Part shown: positions 44,826 to 53,772 of the stretch, one piece after another | Layout: each line of letters opens with the position of its first letter | Position numbering within the stretch: the stretch's first letter is position 1 | From: Nocardioides okcheonensis | GTDB lineage: Bacteria; Actinomycetota; Actinomycetes; Propionibacteriales; Nocardioidaceae | Length of the DNA stretch: 64,000 bases | Direction of reading: 5' to 3' | Assembly (NCBI RefSeq): GCF_020991065.1 | Contig: NZ_CP087710.1 | Span: 4,030,001 to 4,094,000 of the forward strand | Made by a program: the position numbers and the translations under genes | Notes under the pieces: generated by a model | The model's input: the letters and a program-made list of their open reading frames with translations, nothing else | The model's database searches: none | Told to the model about the DNA's origin: nothing

Positions 44826-45665
44826 TCAGAGGTACGGGGCGTTCGACATCCGGAGCGCGTCGATCAGCACCAGCAGCAGGTCGGGACGCACCGCCGGCGG
44901 CTCGGGCGCCAGCGACAGGTGGACGAACAGCGCCCGCAGGAAGGCCTGGGCGGTGGCCGTCGGGGCGAACGGGTCGTCGTCGACCGGGCCGCGGAAGGGG
45001 TTCCCGGCCGCGGCGAGGCGGTGGATCCACGGCTCGAGCACGTCGGTGCCGAGGGTGTTGCGGCGCAGCACCTTCATCGTCGCCGACGCGACGCGGTCCG
45101 GCTCGCCGGACACCAGCGGCTCGTCGGCGGGCTGCTGGAGCAGGCGCTCCGCGAGCACGTCGAGCAGCACGGCGTGCTCCGGGCCGGCGAGGTGCGGCGA
45201 CCCGGCGAGCGCGCCGATCGTGTCGGCGCCGTGGGCGACCGCGTGGGCCCAGCCCTTGCCGGGGACGAAGCCGCGGGTGTCGCGCTCGTCGAGGAACCAG
45301 ACCGCGATCCGGTCGCCCCACTCCATCACCTTGGCGGCGGGGAGCAGGTGGTGCTCGTTGTCGCGGACGAGGCACTCGGCGAGGATCAGCGAGCTGAAGC
45401 TGCGCCGGAAGACCGTGTCGGTGCCGCGCTCGCCGAGCCCGACGCCCAGGCCGGCCACCATGCCGTCGCCCAGCCCGATGAGCAGGTCGTCGTAGACGCC
45501 GCGCTCGATCCAGGTCGCGAGCGCGGGATAGGCGGTGCCGTCGCGGACCGCGGCGTCCGTGGAGCCCAGCATGGTGGTCAGCTCGGCCGTGAGGTCGTCG
45601 AGCGGCCGGTCCGAGGGGACCTCGAACCCGGCGGCCTGCACCTGGCTCCAGTACCCGATCGACAT
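44826..45665 (-). CDS. DUF2785-domain protein
   Basis: A 279-residue soluble helical protein. LATWIERGVYDDLLIGLGDG, DERDTRGFVPGKGWAHAVAH and AHGADTIGALA are the characteristic parts of DUF2785. GKGWAHAVAHGAD may carry a metal or ligand site. ATG 45665 (MSIGYWSQ) is preferred over one three codons upstream. Function unknown; divergent from pdtaS. Confidence 0.8.
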   Translation of the reverse strand: MSIGYWSQVQAAGFEVPSDRPLDDLTAELTTMLGSTDAAVRDGTAYPALATWIERGVYDDLLIGLGDGMVAGLGVGLGERGTDTVFRRSFSSLILAECLVRDNEHHLLPAAKVMEWGDRIAVWFLDERDTRGFVPGKGWAHAVAHGADTIGALAGSPHLAGPEHAVLLDVLAERLLQQPADEPLVSGEPDRVASATMKVLRRNTLGTDVLEPWIHRLAAAGNPFRGPVDDDPFAPTATAQAFLRALFVHLSLAPEPPAVRPDLLLVLIDALRMSNAPYL

Positions 45666-45703
45666 GCCGCCCATCCTGCCAGCCAGCGCCCTAGGCTGCC
45701 TGC

Positions 45704-47182
45704 GTGCCCTCCCTGCATGAGCTCGTGCGAGCCCACACCGACCTCGTCGAGGACGACGTCGCGTGGCTGCAGCTGCTGATGGCGGACTGGCAGATCCTCG
45801 CCGACCTGTCGTTTGCCGACCTGGTGCTGTGGCTGCCCGACCGCGAGGGGCGGGGCTACTGGGCGGGCGGGCAGATGCGTCCCACGACCGGCCCGACCGC
45901 GCTGGTGGACGACGTGCTGGGCACCTTCATCCCGCAGGGACGGCGGCGGATGCTCGACGAGGCGCTGGTCTCGGGGCGGCTGGTCCGCGAGGGCGACCCG
46001 GAGTGGCGCGACGACGTGCCGGTGCGGGTCGAGGTGATCCCGGTGCGGCGCGCGGGGAAGGTGATCGCGCTGGTCGCCCGCAACACCAACCTGCTCGGCG
46101 TCCGCACGCCGAGCCGGCTCGAGCTCAGCTATCTCCAGACCGCGGCCGAGCTCACCCAGATGATCGCCGCCGGCCACTTCCCGCTCTCGGGCCAGCGCAG
46201 CGACCACGCCGACTCGCCGCGGGTGGGGGACGGCTTCGTACGCCTCGACGCCGCGGGGCGCGTCACCTACGCCAGCCCCAACGGCCTCTCGGCCTACCGC
46301 CGCCTCGGCCTCCAGGGCGACCTGTCCGGCCTCGTGCTGGCCGACCTCACCCGCGACCTGGTGCCGCCGCGCCGGCGTCCGGACGAGGAGACGCTCAGCG
46401 CGGTGCTCGGCGGCCGGGACGGTCGCGAGACCGAGGTCGGCACCGAGGAGGTGACGCTGATCGTGCGCAGCATCCCGCTGCGGCCGCTGGGCGAGCGCAG
46501 CGGTGCGCTGCTGCTGGTGCGCGACGTGACCGAGCTGCGCCGGCGTGACCGCGAGCTGGTGACCAAGGACGTCACCATCCGCGAGATCCATCACCGGGTG
46601 AAGAACAACCTGCAGACCGTCGCGGCGCTGCTGCGGCTCCAGGCGCGGCGTACGTCGGCGGAGGACGCGAAGGCGGCCCTCGAGGAGGCGGTGCGCCGGG
46701 TGGGCTCGATCGCGATCGTGCACGAGACGCTCAGCCACGCCGTCGAGGAGACCGTCGACTTCGACGCCATCGCCGACCGCCTCGGGTCGATGGTGGTCGA
46801 CGTCAGCGGCGTCGAGGTCCCGGTGCAGGTCGCCCGGGAGGGCACCTTCGGGCACCTGCCGGCCGAGGCCGCGACGCCGCTGGCGATGGTGCTGACCGAG
46901 GTCCTGCAGAACGCCGTCGAGCACGGCTACGCGCCGGACGCCACCGGGGCCCGCCCGGAGAGCGGGCGCGTCGTGGTCACCGCGCGCCGGATCGTCGGTC
47001 GCCTGCACGTCGTCGTGGAGGACGACGGGCAGGGGCTGCCGCCCGGGTTCGACGTGGACGCCTCGACGCAGCTGGGCCTGTCGATCGTCCGCACGCTGGT
47101 GGAGTCCGAGCTCGGGGGAGTCCTCGAGATCGGGCCGGGCGTGCGCGGCACGCGGGTGCAGGCGGACCTGCCGCTGGACTGA
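45704..47182 (+). CDS. pdtaS: PdtaS-type cytosolic sensor histidine kinase
   Basis: A 492-residue soluble kinase. An N-terminal GAF-like domain (residues 1-150) and a PAS domain (about 175-285, with GFVRLDAAGRVTYASPNGLS) precede a HisKA_2 phospho-acceptor helix EIHHRVKNNLQTVAALLRLQ with His near 296. The HATPase domain has LTEVLQNAVEHGYA and QLGLSIVRTLVESELGG. In Mycobacterium PdtaS phosphorylates the RNA-binding antiterminator PdtaR; that partner is not in this window. GTG 45704. whiB1 lies next door as in Mycobacterium. Confidence 0.88.
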   Translation: MPSLHELVRAHTDLVEDDVAWLQLLMADWQILADLSFADLVLWLPDREGRGYWAGGQMRPTTGPTALVDDVLGTFIPQGRRRMLDEALVSGRLVREGDPEWRDDVPVRVEVIPVRRAGKVIALVARNTNLLGVRTPSRLELSYLQTAAELTQMIAAGHFPLSGQRSDHADSPRVGDGFVRLDAAGRVTYASPNGLSAYRRLGLQGDLSGLVLADLTRDLVPPRRRPDEETLSAVLGGRDGRETEVGTEEVTLIVRSIPLRPLGERSGALLLVRDVTELRRRDRELVTKDVTIREIHHRVKNNLQTVAALLRLQARRTSAEDAKAALEEAVRRVGSIAIVHETLSHAVEETVDFDAIADRLGSMVVDVSGVEVPVQVAREGTFGHLPAEAATPLAMVLTEVLQNAVEHGYAPDATGARPESGRVVVTARRIVGRLHVVVEDDGQGLPPGFDVDASTQLGLSIVRTLVESELGGVLEIGPGVRGTRVQADLPLD

Positions 47183-47202
47183 CCGCCCTCGGGCGGTGCG
47201 AC

Positions 47203-47454
47203 TCAGGCGGTGCGGATGCGGGCGCGGGCGTTGCGGCGCTTCAGCGCGCGGCGCTCGTCCTCGCTGAGGCCACCCCAGACGCCGTGGTCCTGGCCGGCCT
47301 CGAGGGCCCAGGCGAGGCACTGCTCGCGCACCTCGCACCGACGGCACACCTGCTTCGCCTCCTCGATCTGGAGGATCGCGGGACCGGTGTTGCCGATCGG
47401 GAAGAACAGCTCAGGGTCCTCGTCGAGGCATGCAGAGCGGCTGCGCCAATCCAT
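47203..47454 (-). CDS. whiB1: WhiB-family iron-sulfur regulator WhiB1
   Basis: An 83-residue [4Fe-4S] protein. The four ligand Cys lie in RSACLDEDPELFF, AKQVCRRCEVREQCLAWALE, and the G-V-W-G-G turn in DHGVWGGLSEDERRAL. Sequence and neighbourhood with pdtaS match WhiB1, an essential NO-responsive regulator that binds the primary sigma factor. ATG 47454 starts at MDWRSRSACL; the longer open frame upstream is not conserved. Confidence 0.93.
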   Translation of the reverse strand: MDWRSRSACLDEDPELFFPIGNTGPAILQIEEAKQVCRRCEVREQCLAWALEAGQDHGVWGGLSEDERRALKRRNARARIRTA

Positions 47455-47639
47455 GGGGTGGGGGATCCCTCTTTCTACGTCACAGGCTGGTGCTGTTTGC
47501 GGACGATCAGCTGGCCCGGGCGCCACGGACGTGCGGGGGAGCACGCGGCGCAGCGACAAGAGTTGCAAGACTTGATCGTTCACACAACCCCCGAGGGTGG
47601 TCGTGTCCGTCACAACGTTCGCACAACTAGGGTTGGCGC

Positions 47640-48035
47640 GTGCCCGAGCCGACCCGTGTCCCACCACCGCTGGCGGTCGCCGCCTCGCTGACGGCGGTCG
47701 AGGCCGTCGTGATGGCCGGGCTGGGCGTGCTCGAGCTGGCCAACCTGCGCTCGATCCGGCTCACCATGGGCGTGACCACGACGGCGTTCTTCCTCGCCGC
47801 GGCGGCCGGGCTCGGGTGGTGCGCGTGGTCGCTGTGGCGTGCGCGCCGGTGGGCGCGCGGACCGGTGGTGATGTCGCAGCTGATTGTCCTCGGCCTCGCC
47901 TGGAACCTGTGGGCCGCACCCACCCGGCTGCTGTCGGTCGCCCTCGCCGTCGTCGGGCTGGTGACCATCGTCGGGCTCCTCCACCCCGCGTCGACGCGCG
48001 TGCTGGAGGTCGACGACCCGGACCGGGTGCTCTAG
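47640..48035 (+). CDS. Four-helix hypothetical membrane protein
   Basis: A 131-residue protein with four hydrophobic segments: LAVAASLTAVEAVVMAGLG, TTTAFFLAAAAGLGWCAW, GPVVMSQLIVLGLAWNLWA and LSVALAVVGLVTIVGLL. Similar small membrane proteins are often found next to whiB1 in actinobacteria. No functional motif. GTG 47640. Convergent with the sigF-type gene. Confidence 0.75.
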   Translation: MPEPTRVPPPLAVAASLTAVEAVVMAGLGVLELANLRSIRLTMGVTTTAFFLAAAAGLGWCAWSLWRARRWARGPVVMSQLIVLGLAWNLWAAPTRLLSVALAVVGLVTIVGLLHPASTRVLEVDDPDRVL

Positions 48036-48040
48036 CCGGC

Positions 48041-48865
48041 TCAGTCCTGCTCGAGCGAGGTCCGCAGCTGGGTGAGCGTGCGGGTGAGCAGCCGCGAGAC
48101 GTGCATCTGCGAGACGCCGATCTCGTCGGCGATCTGCGACTGGGTCATGTTCTTGAAGAAGCGCAGCAGCAGGATCCGCTTCTCCCGCTCGCCGAGGCCC
48201 TCGAGGAGCGGCTTGATCGACTCCCGGATCTCGACGTGCTCGATGTTGGCGTCCTCGACGCCCAGGGAGGCGAGCATGGCGGGCGGGCCGTCGTCGGAGT
48301 CGTCGGAGGCGTCGAGGGAGAGCGTCGCGTAGGCGTGCGAGGACTCGATGCCCTCCATCACCTCCTCGACGCTGCACCCGATCACCTCGGCGAGCTCGCG
48401 CGGCGTCGGCGAGCGGCCCAGCTTCTGGGTCAGCTCGCCGGTGGCGCCGCCGATCTGCATCCGCAGCTCCTGCAGGCGCCGCGGCACGCGGATCGCCCAT
48501 CCCTTGTCGCGGAAGTGCCGCTTGATCTCGCCGATCACGGTCGGCGTCGCGTAGGTGGAGAACTCGACGCCGCGGTCGGTCTCGAACCGGTCGACCGCCT
48601 TGATCAGGCCGATGGTGCCGACCTGGACGAGGTCCTCGAAGGGCTCGCCGCGGTTGCGGAAGCGGCGCGCGCAGTGCTCGACCAGGGAGAGGTGCAGGTG
48701 CACGAGGTCGTCGCGTGCCGCGGCCCGCTCCGCCTCGCCGGCGGTCGGGTCGCGCAGCACCGCGAACAGGTCGGCGCTGCGCGCGCGGACGTGGTCCAGC
48801 GCGCTCGGTGCCTCGACCGTGCCACTCGTGATGCCCACTGTGTCGTCCCCCGTGACGTCGCCCAT
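48041..48865 (-). CDS. SigF/SigB-family RNA polymerase sigma factor
   Basis: A 274-residue group-3 sigma factor with regions 2, 3 and 4: EPFEDLVQVGTIGLIKAVDR, then FETDRGVEFSTYATPTVIGE, then VPRRLQELRMQIGGATGEL and LLRFFKNMTQSQIADEIGVS with QMHVSRLLTRTLTQL. This is the SigF general-stress type. ATG 48865 begins 1 base after the stop of the upstream anti-sigma gene; GTG 48880 would give 279 residues and a 14-base overlap. Confidence 0.92.
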   Translation of the reverse strand: MGDVTGDDTVGITSGTVEAPSALDHVRARSADLFAVLRDPTAGEAERAAARDDLVHLHLSLVEHCARRFRNRGEPFEDLVQVGTIGLIKAVDRFETDRGVEFSTYATPTVIGEIKRHFRDKGWAIRVPRRLQELRMQIGGATGELTQKLGRSPTPRELAEVIGCSVEEVMEGIESSHAYATLSLDASDDSDDGPPAMLASLGVEDANIEHVEIRESIKPLLEGLGEREKRILLLRFFKNMTQSQIADEIGVSQMHVSRLLTRTLTQLRTSLEQD

Positions 48866-48866
48866 G

Positions 48867-49280
48867 TCAGAGCTCGGCACCTGTCGTTCCCGCAGCGACC
48901 TGCGACGTCACCGTGAACCGGACGCGGAAGCGGCCGTCCTCGGGTCCGGCAGCAGCGTCCTGCGCCATCGTGTCCAACACCTGCCAGGCGAAGCTCTCGG
49001 TGTCGAGCGGGGGGTTGTCCATCGCCTCGGTCTCGAGGGTGACGGTGAGCGAGCCGGTCCCGAAGTAGAAGCGCGCGACCAGGTCGGTGCCGGGATCGGC
49101 CTCCGGGATCACCAGGGCACTCGCCTCACCGATCGCGATCCGCAGGTCCTCGATGTCGTCGATGGTGAAGTCCAGCCGCGCGGCCAGGCCCGCGGCCGTG
49201 GTGCGGACGACCGAGGCGTACGCACCCTCGGCAGGGAGCCGGAGCTCGACGTCGGCGCGGCCCCCGTGGTGATCTGCCAT
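48867..49280 (-). CDS. RsbW-like anti-sigma kinase
   Basis: A 137-residue HATPase_c-type protein resembling RsbW/UsfX, the anti-sigma partner of SigF. The ATP-binding N-box reads DDIEDLRIAIGEASALVIPE and the strand LTVTLETEAM follows; the G-boxes are short, as in this group. It lies directly upstream of the SigF-type gene. ATG 49280 is used; TTG at 49289 with GGAGG upstream is possible. No anti-anti-sigma gene is adjacent. Confidence 0.82.
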   Translation of the reverse strand: MADHHGGRADVELRLPAEGAYASVVRTTAAGLAARLDFTIDDIEDLRIAIGEASALVIPEADPGTDLVARFYFGTGSLTVTLETEAMDNPPLDTESFAWQVLDTMAQDAAAGPEDGRFRVRFTVTSQVAAGTTGAEL

Positions 49281-49355
49281 CTGAGTCAACGTCTCCGTCC
49301 TCCGAGCTCGAGTGCTGGGCACACCCTAACCGTCGCCTGCCGCCGTCGCGCCGGC

Positions 49356-49988
49356 TCACGCGAACCAGGGGCACACCTGGTCGCGCACCCGCAGCGCGTG
49401 CCGGTGGCGCGGGTCGCGCAGCAGCGGCGCGGTCCGTGCGGGCGAGGCAGCCGGCGGCGTCGCCCCGGCCGGGGCCGGCTCGAGGTCGACCACCACCCCG
49501 TCGACCGCGTCGCCCTCGTCGCGCAGCGTGACCGGTCCGAGGCGGCGCAGCATCGCCAGCGACGCCGGGTTGTCCTTGAGCACCTCGGTCTCGATGCGGG
49601 TGACCCCGACCGGGCGGTGGCGCACGAGCACCTCGAGCAGCGTCGTCGCGACGCCGCGACCCTGCCAGGCGTCCTTCACCGTCACCGCGAGGTCCGCCGC
49701 GTCCGTCACGTCGGCGTAGCGGACGATCCGCCCCAGCGCGACGGGGTCGAAGGTGCCCGGTGCGGTCTCGACGCACAGCACGAGCGCCACGTGGTCGACG
49801 CCGTCCACCTCGTCGACGAGGTGCTGCAGCATGACCGGCGTGAGGCGGCGGACGGGAGCGAGGAACCGGCTGCGGCGCGACTCGGGCGACAGCTCGTCGA
49901 ACGCGGCGCTCAGCTGCTCGCGGTCGCCGGGGAGCAGGGGCACGACGACGGCGTCCGTGCCGTCGGGCAGCACGACCTCCTCGATCAC
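49356..49988 (-). CDS. GNAT-family N-acetyltransferase
   Basis: A 210-residue acetyltransferase. The acetyl-CoA loop is VKDAWQGRGVATTLLEVLV (QGRGVA), with RIETEVLKDNPASLAMLRRL after it. Related domains occur in acyl-CoA-linked protein acetyltransferases of actinobacteria (Pat-like), but no cyclic nucleotide domain is present. The C-terminal 45 residues are disordered. GTG 49988. Confidence 0.85.
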   Translation of the reverse strand: MIEEVVLPDGTDAVVVPLLPGDREQLSAAFDELSPESRRSRFLAPVRRLTPVMLQHLVDEVDGVDHVALVLCVETAPGTFDPVALGRIVRYADVTDAADLAVTVKDAWQGRGVATTLLEVLVRHRPVGVTRIETEVLKDNPASLAMLRRLGPVTLRDEGDAVDGVVVDLEPAPAGATPPAASPARTAPLLRDPRHRHALRVRDQVCPWFA

Positions 49989-50091
49989 GGTGCCCTCCTC
50001 GGGTACGACGACGCCCCGGTCGCTGGGACCGGGGCGTCGGGACGGAGCAGACGGAGCCTGTCCGGGGGGACGCGTAGCGGCAAGCCGCTCA

Positions 50092-50142
50092 GAAGAAGGC
50101 CTGAGCGACCGCGACTGCGTCGCGTCCGTTCAGGCCTTCTTC
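50092..50142 (-). terminator. Compound hairpin terminator at the end of sodN
   Basis: GAAGAAGGCCTGA at 50092-50104 is repeated in inverted form at 50130-50142, covering the last sodN codons and stop. A second stem, CGCGAC/GTCGCG (50110-50124), sits within the loop. The last arm on the minus strand, ending in CTTCTTCT, could supply the weak U-rich tail. Confidence 0.65.
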
Positions 50143-50531
50143 GTCTCCCAGAAGATCGTGGCGATCTCGTCGATCTTGGCGAGCAGCTCGTCGGCCTTGG
50201 CCGCGTCGAGCTCGCCCTTGGTGCCGGAGGCGCCCGCGAGCTTGGTGGCCTCGTTGACCAGCGTGTGCAGCTGCGGGTACTTCTCGAAGTGCGGGGGCTT
50301 GAAGTAGTCGGTCCACAGCACCCACAGGTGGTGCTTGACCAGCTCGGAGCGCTGCTCCTTGATCACGATCGCGCGGGTGCGGAAGTCCGGGTCGTCGTTG
50401 TCGGCGACCTTGGCGATGATCGCCTTGATGGACTCGGCCTCGATGCGCGCCTGGGCGGGGTCGTAGACGCCGCAGGGCAGGTCGCAGTGGGCGGAGACCT
50501 CGACGGTCGGGGCAAGCAGGTGGCGAAGCAT
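50130..50531 (-). CDS. sodN: Nickel superoxide dismutase
   Basis: A 133-residue NiSOD precursor. The nickel hook is HCDLPCGVYDP, starting at residue 15 after a 14-residue propeptide (MLRHLLAPTVEVSA) that must be removed to free the His amine. The helical bundle (HLWVLWTDYFKPPHFEKYPQ) forms the hexamer. It destroys superoxide in the cytoplasm. The divergent sodX gene encodes the maturation protease. Confidence 0.95.
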   Translation of the reverse strand: MLRHLLAPTVEVSAHCDLPCGVYDPAQARIEAESIKAIIAKVADNDDPDFRTRAIVIKEQRSELVKHHLWVLWTDYFKPPHFEKYPQLHTLVNEATKLAGASGTKGELDAAKADELLAKIDEIATIFWETKKA

Positions 50532-50584
50532 CGTGTTCCTCTCGGTCAGACAGGGGACTGCATCTGGCTGCGACACTACTCCGC

Positions 50585-50965
50585 GTGCACCGGCGTCGGC
50601 AGCGGGGTCTCGCCCCACAGGGTGGGGGTCCGCGACCCCCCTTCGGGACCGCGCGGGTGCGGGGCCGCTCGATGCTGCCGGCGCTGCGCGAGGGAGACCT
50701 GCTGCTGGTGCGGTACGCCGCCCGGGTGCGGCCCGGCGACCTCGTCGTCGCCCGTTTCGTCGACGGCACGCTGGCGGTCAAGCGGGCGGTCGAGCAGCGT
50801 GGGCTGCGCGACGGCCGCGCGGGCTGGTGGCTGCTCAGCGACAACCCCGGCGAGGGGGTCGACTCCCGCCACCGCGGACCGGTCGCGACCGACGACGTGC
50901 TGGGCGTCGTACGCCTCCGGCTGTGGCCTTCGCCACGCGTGGGACGGCGGCTGCGGAGTCGTTGA
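50585..50965 (+). CDS. sodX: Nickel-SOD maturation peptidase SodX (S26-type)
   Basis: A protein of up to 126 residues of the signal-peptidase-like S24/S26 class. VRGRSMLPALREGDLLLVRY carries the catalytic Ser (SM) and DGTLAVKRAVEQ the catalytic Lys. It cleaves the SodN propeptide. There are only two in-frame starts, GTG 50585 and GTG 50657; the first keeps the PFGTARVRGRSM segment seen in relatives. Divergent from sodN across 53 bases, so they share a promoter region. Confidence 0.85.
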   Translation: MHRRRQRGLAPQGGGPRPPFGTARVRGRSMLPALREGDLLLVRYAARVRPGDLVVARFVDGTLAVKRAVEQRGLRDGRAGWWLLSDNPGEGVDSRHRGPVATDDVLGVVRLRLWPSPRVGRRLRSR

Positions 50966-50985
50966 GCTGTGCCAGTATCGCCGGC

Positions 50986-52158
50986 ATGGCAACGCATCCG
51001 CACGCTGGCGACCCGGTGTTCGACCTGCACCTCGGCGGCAAGATGGAGATCCTCTCGACGGCCGCGCTCACCGGGCCCGAGGAGCTCTCCCTCGCCTACA
51101 CGCCGGGCGTGGCGCGGGTGTGCGAGGCGATCGCGGCCGACCCGACGATGACCCAGCACTACACGTGGGTGCCCAACACGGTCGCCGTCGTCACCGACGG
51201 CACCGCGGTCCTCGGCCTCGGTGACATCGGGCCGGCGGCCGCGATGCCCGTGATGGAGGGCAAGGCCGTGCTGTTCAAGCAGTTCGGCGGCGTCGACGCC
51301 GTGCCGATCTGCCTCGACACCACCGACACCGAGGAGATCATCGAGACCGTCGTCCGGCTCGCGCCGAGCTTCGGCGGGATCAACCTCGAGGACATCTCGG
51401 CGCCGCGGTGCTTCGAGATCGAGGCGCGGCTCAAGGAGCGCCTCGACATCCCCGTCTTCCACGACGACCAGCACGGCACCGCCGTCGTCGCCCTCGCCGC
51501 GCTCACCAACGCGCTGCGGCTCACGGGGCGCGACCCCGCGACCGTGCGGGTGGTCGTGCAGGGTGCGGGCGCGGCTGGTGTCGCCGTCGCGCGGATCCTG
51601 CTCGAGGCCGGCATCGGCGACATCGCCGTGCTCGACCGCCAGGGCGTGCTCAACTCGGAGCGCTCCGACCTGACGCCGGTCAAGGCGGCGCTGGCCCGCG
51701 ACACCGCCGACCGCCACGGGCGGCGCGGCAGCCTCGCCGACGTGATGGCCGGCGCCGACGTCTACATCGGCGTCTCCGGAGGCCAGGTGCCCGAGGAGAT
51801 CGTCGCCTCGATGGCGCCCGAGGCGATCATCTTCGGCCTCGCGAACCCCACGCCCGAGGTGCACCCGGACCTCGCCCACAAGTACGCCCGCGTGGTGGCC
51901 ACCGGCCGCTCGGACTTCCCGAACCAGATCAACAACGTGCTCGCCTTCCCCGGCATCTTCCGCGGGGCGTTCGACGTGCACGCCACGGCGATCACCGAGG
52001 GCATGAAGGTCGCCGCCGCGACCGCGCTCGCCGAGCTGGTCGGCGACGAACTGCGCGAGGACCTGGTGATCCCGTCGCCGTTCGACCCGCGGGTGCCGGG
52101 CGCGGTGCGCGAGGCCGTGGCCGCCGCCGCCCGGGCCGACGGGGTCGCGCGCCGCTGA
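50986..52158 (+). CDS. NAD(P)-dependent malic enzyme
   Basis: A 390-residue short-form malic enzyme converting malate to pyruvate and CO2. The N-terminal domain has LAYTPGVARVCEAIA and GDIGPAAAMPVMEGKAVLFK; metal-binding residues lie in PVFHDDQHGTAVV; the NAD domain has GAGAAGVAVARILL and GLANPTPEV with FPNQINNVLAFPGIFRGA. ATG 50986. Its TGA overlaps the next ATG by one base. Confidence 0.93.
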   Translation: MATHPHAGDPVFDLHLGGKMEILSTAALTGPEELSLAYTPGVARVCEAIAADPTMTQHYTWVPNTVAVVTDGTAVLGLGDIGPAAAMPVMEGKAVLFKQFGGVDAVPICLDTTDTEEIIETVVRLAPSFGGINLEDISAPRCFEIEARLKERLDIPVFHDDQHGTAVVALAALTNALRLTGRDPATVRVVVQGAGAAGVAVARILLEAGIGDIAVLDRQGVLNSERSDLTPVKAALARDTADRHGRRGSLADVMAGADVYIGVSGGQVPEEIVASMAPEAIIFGLANPTPEVHPDLAHKYARVVATGRSDFPNQINNVLAFPGIFRGAFDVHATAITEGMKVAAATALAELVGDELREDLVIPSPFDPRVPGAVREAVAAAARADGVARR

Positions 52159-53765
52159 TGGCCGGGGACTGGCTGGCCGACGCGGTCGTCTACGAGATCT
52201 ACCCGCAGTCCTTCGCGGACTCCGACGGCGACGGGGTCGGCGACCTGCGCGGGGTGATCGACCACCTCGACCACGTCGCGTCGCTGGGCGTCGACACGAT
52301 CTGGTTCAACCCGTGCTTCGAGTCACCGTTCGTCGACGCGGGCTACGACGTGTCCGACTACCTGCGCGTCGCCCCGCGCTACGGCACCAACGACGACCTC
52401 GCCGACCTCGTCGAGGCGGCGCGTGAGCGCGGCATCCGGGTGCTGCTGGACCTCGTCGCCGGGCACACCTCGATCGAGCACCCGTGGTTCCAGGCCGAGC
52501 TGCACGCCGATGGCCCGAGCCCCGAGGGCGACCGGTACGTCTGGTGCGAGGAGCTGCCGGCGTGGGCGTGGGACTCCGACCTCCCGGGAACGCCCGCGTG
52601 GGTGCGCTCGCCGGGGCCGCGTCCGGGCTGGTACCTCAAGAACTTCTACGACGAGCAGCCCGCCCTCAACTTCGGCTGGACCGAGACGCCGGCCGACGAG
52701 CCGTGGCGCGACGGCTTCGACGACCCCGGGCCGAGGCGCAACCGGCGGATGCTGCAGGACGTGCTCGACTTCTGGCTCGGCAGGGGAGTCGCCGGCTTCC
52801 GCGTCGACATGGCGTTCTCCCTCGTGAAGGACGACCAGGGCAAGAACGCGGGCGCCGCCGCGGCGACACAGGTGTGGCGAGAGCTCCAGGCGTGGCTCGC
52901 CACCGCCCACCCGGACGCCGTGCTGATCCCGGAGGGCAAGGAGCCGCGCACCGGTGCGGCGATGGGCTTCGACGCCGACTTCATGCTCGTCATCCACCCC
53001 GAGCACGCGAGCCTGTTCGACAACGGCGGGGCGGGCGTGCTGCCGTTCCAGCCGCCGGGCGACGCGTTCTTCCACGCCGACGGGCTCGGCTCGACCCGCA
53101 CCTTCCTCGACGGGTGGGCGGCGGCGAAGGCGGACGACCCGGCGCGGCCGGTGCTGCTCGGCACCGCCGACCACGACTTCAGCCGGCTGCGCACCGATCC
53201 GCGTACGCCCGAGGAGCTGGGCGCGGCGCTGACCTTCCTGCTGACGTGGGGCACCGTCCCGTCGATCTACTACGGCGACGAGATCGGCATGCGCTACCTG
53301 CCCGGCCTCCCCGACAAGGAGGGCTCGATCTGCAACCCGGGCTACAACCGCTCGGGCTGTCGCACGCCGATGCAGTGGGACGACTCGGCCAACGCGGGGT
53401 TCTCGAGCGCCGCACCGTCCGACCTCTACCTCCCGATCGACCCTGCCGAGGACCGGCCGACGGTCGCGGCGCAGGAGCAGGACCCCGGCTCCACCCTGCA
53501 CCTCGTACGCCGCCTGGTCGCGCTGCGGCGCGCCACCCCGGCCCTCGGCGGACGCGCCCCGACGACCGTGCTGCACGAGGGGTACCCCTTCACCTGGCGC
53601 CGCGGCGACTCGCACGTCGTGGTGGTCAACCCGCGACGGGAGCCGGCGTCGGTGGAGGTCGACGGACTCGCCGGGGCCCGGCTGCTGCTGGGGCAGGGCG
53701 TCGAGGTGTCCGCGAGCGGGCTGCGGGTCGACGGCTTCGGCTACGGCGTGCTCGAGCTCGGCTGA
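52158..53765 (+). CDS. GH13 alpha-amylase/alpha-glucosidase family enzyme
   Basis: A 535-residue intracellular GH13 enzyme. Region I is LLDLVAGHTSIEH, the nucleophile Asp lies in GFRVDMAFS, the acid Glu in LIPEGKEP and the third Asp in GTADHDFSRL. The start WLADAVVYEIYPQSFADSDG is typical of oligo-1,6-glucosidase/trehalose-synthase-like proteins. In region I the usual VVNHTS is replaced by LVAGHTS. Exact linkage specificity is open. Confidence 0.88.
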   Translation: MAGDWLADAVVYEIYPQSFADSDGDGVGDLRGVIDHLDHVASLGVDTIWFNPCFESPFVDAGYDVSDYLRVAPRYGTNDDLADLVEAARERGIRVLLDLVAGHTSIEHPWFQAELHADGPSPEGDRYVWCEELPAWAWDSDLPGTPAWVRSPGPRPGWYLKNFYDEQPALNFGWTETPADEPWRDGFDDPGPRRNRRMLQDVLDFWLGRGVAGFRVDMAFSLVKDDQGKNAGAAAATQVWRELQAWLATAHPDAVLIPEGKEPRTGAAMGFDADFMLVIHPEHASLFDNGGAGVLPFQPPGDAFFHADGLGSTRTFLDGWAAAKADDPARPVLLGTADHDFSRLRTDPRTPEELGAALTFLLTWGTVPSIYYGDEIGMRYLPGLPDKEGSICNPGYNRSGCRTPMQWDDSANAGFSSAAPSDLYLPIDPAEDRPTVAAQEQDPGSTLHLVRRLVALRRATPALGGRAPTTVLHEGYPFTWRRGDSHVVVVNPRREPASVEVDGLAGARLLLGQGVEVSASGLRVDGFGYGVLELG

Positions 53766-53772
53766 CGCAGCC

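Noticed and set aside
47580..47640. CRP/cAMP site upstream of whiB1
   Set aside because: Only one half-site (GTCACA) is recognisable; the other half does not fit.
47455..47667. N-terminal extension of WhiB1 by 71 residues
   Set aside because: The added residues lack any family pattern; WhiB1 proteins start at the MDWR-type Met used here.
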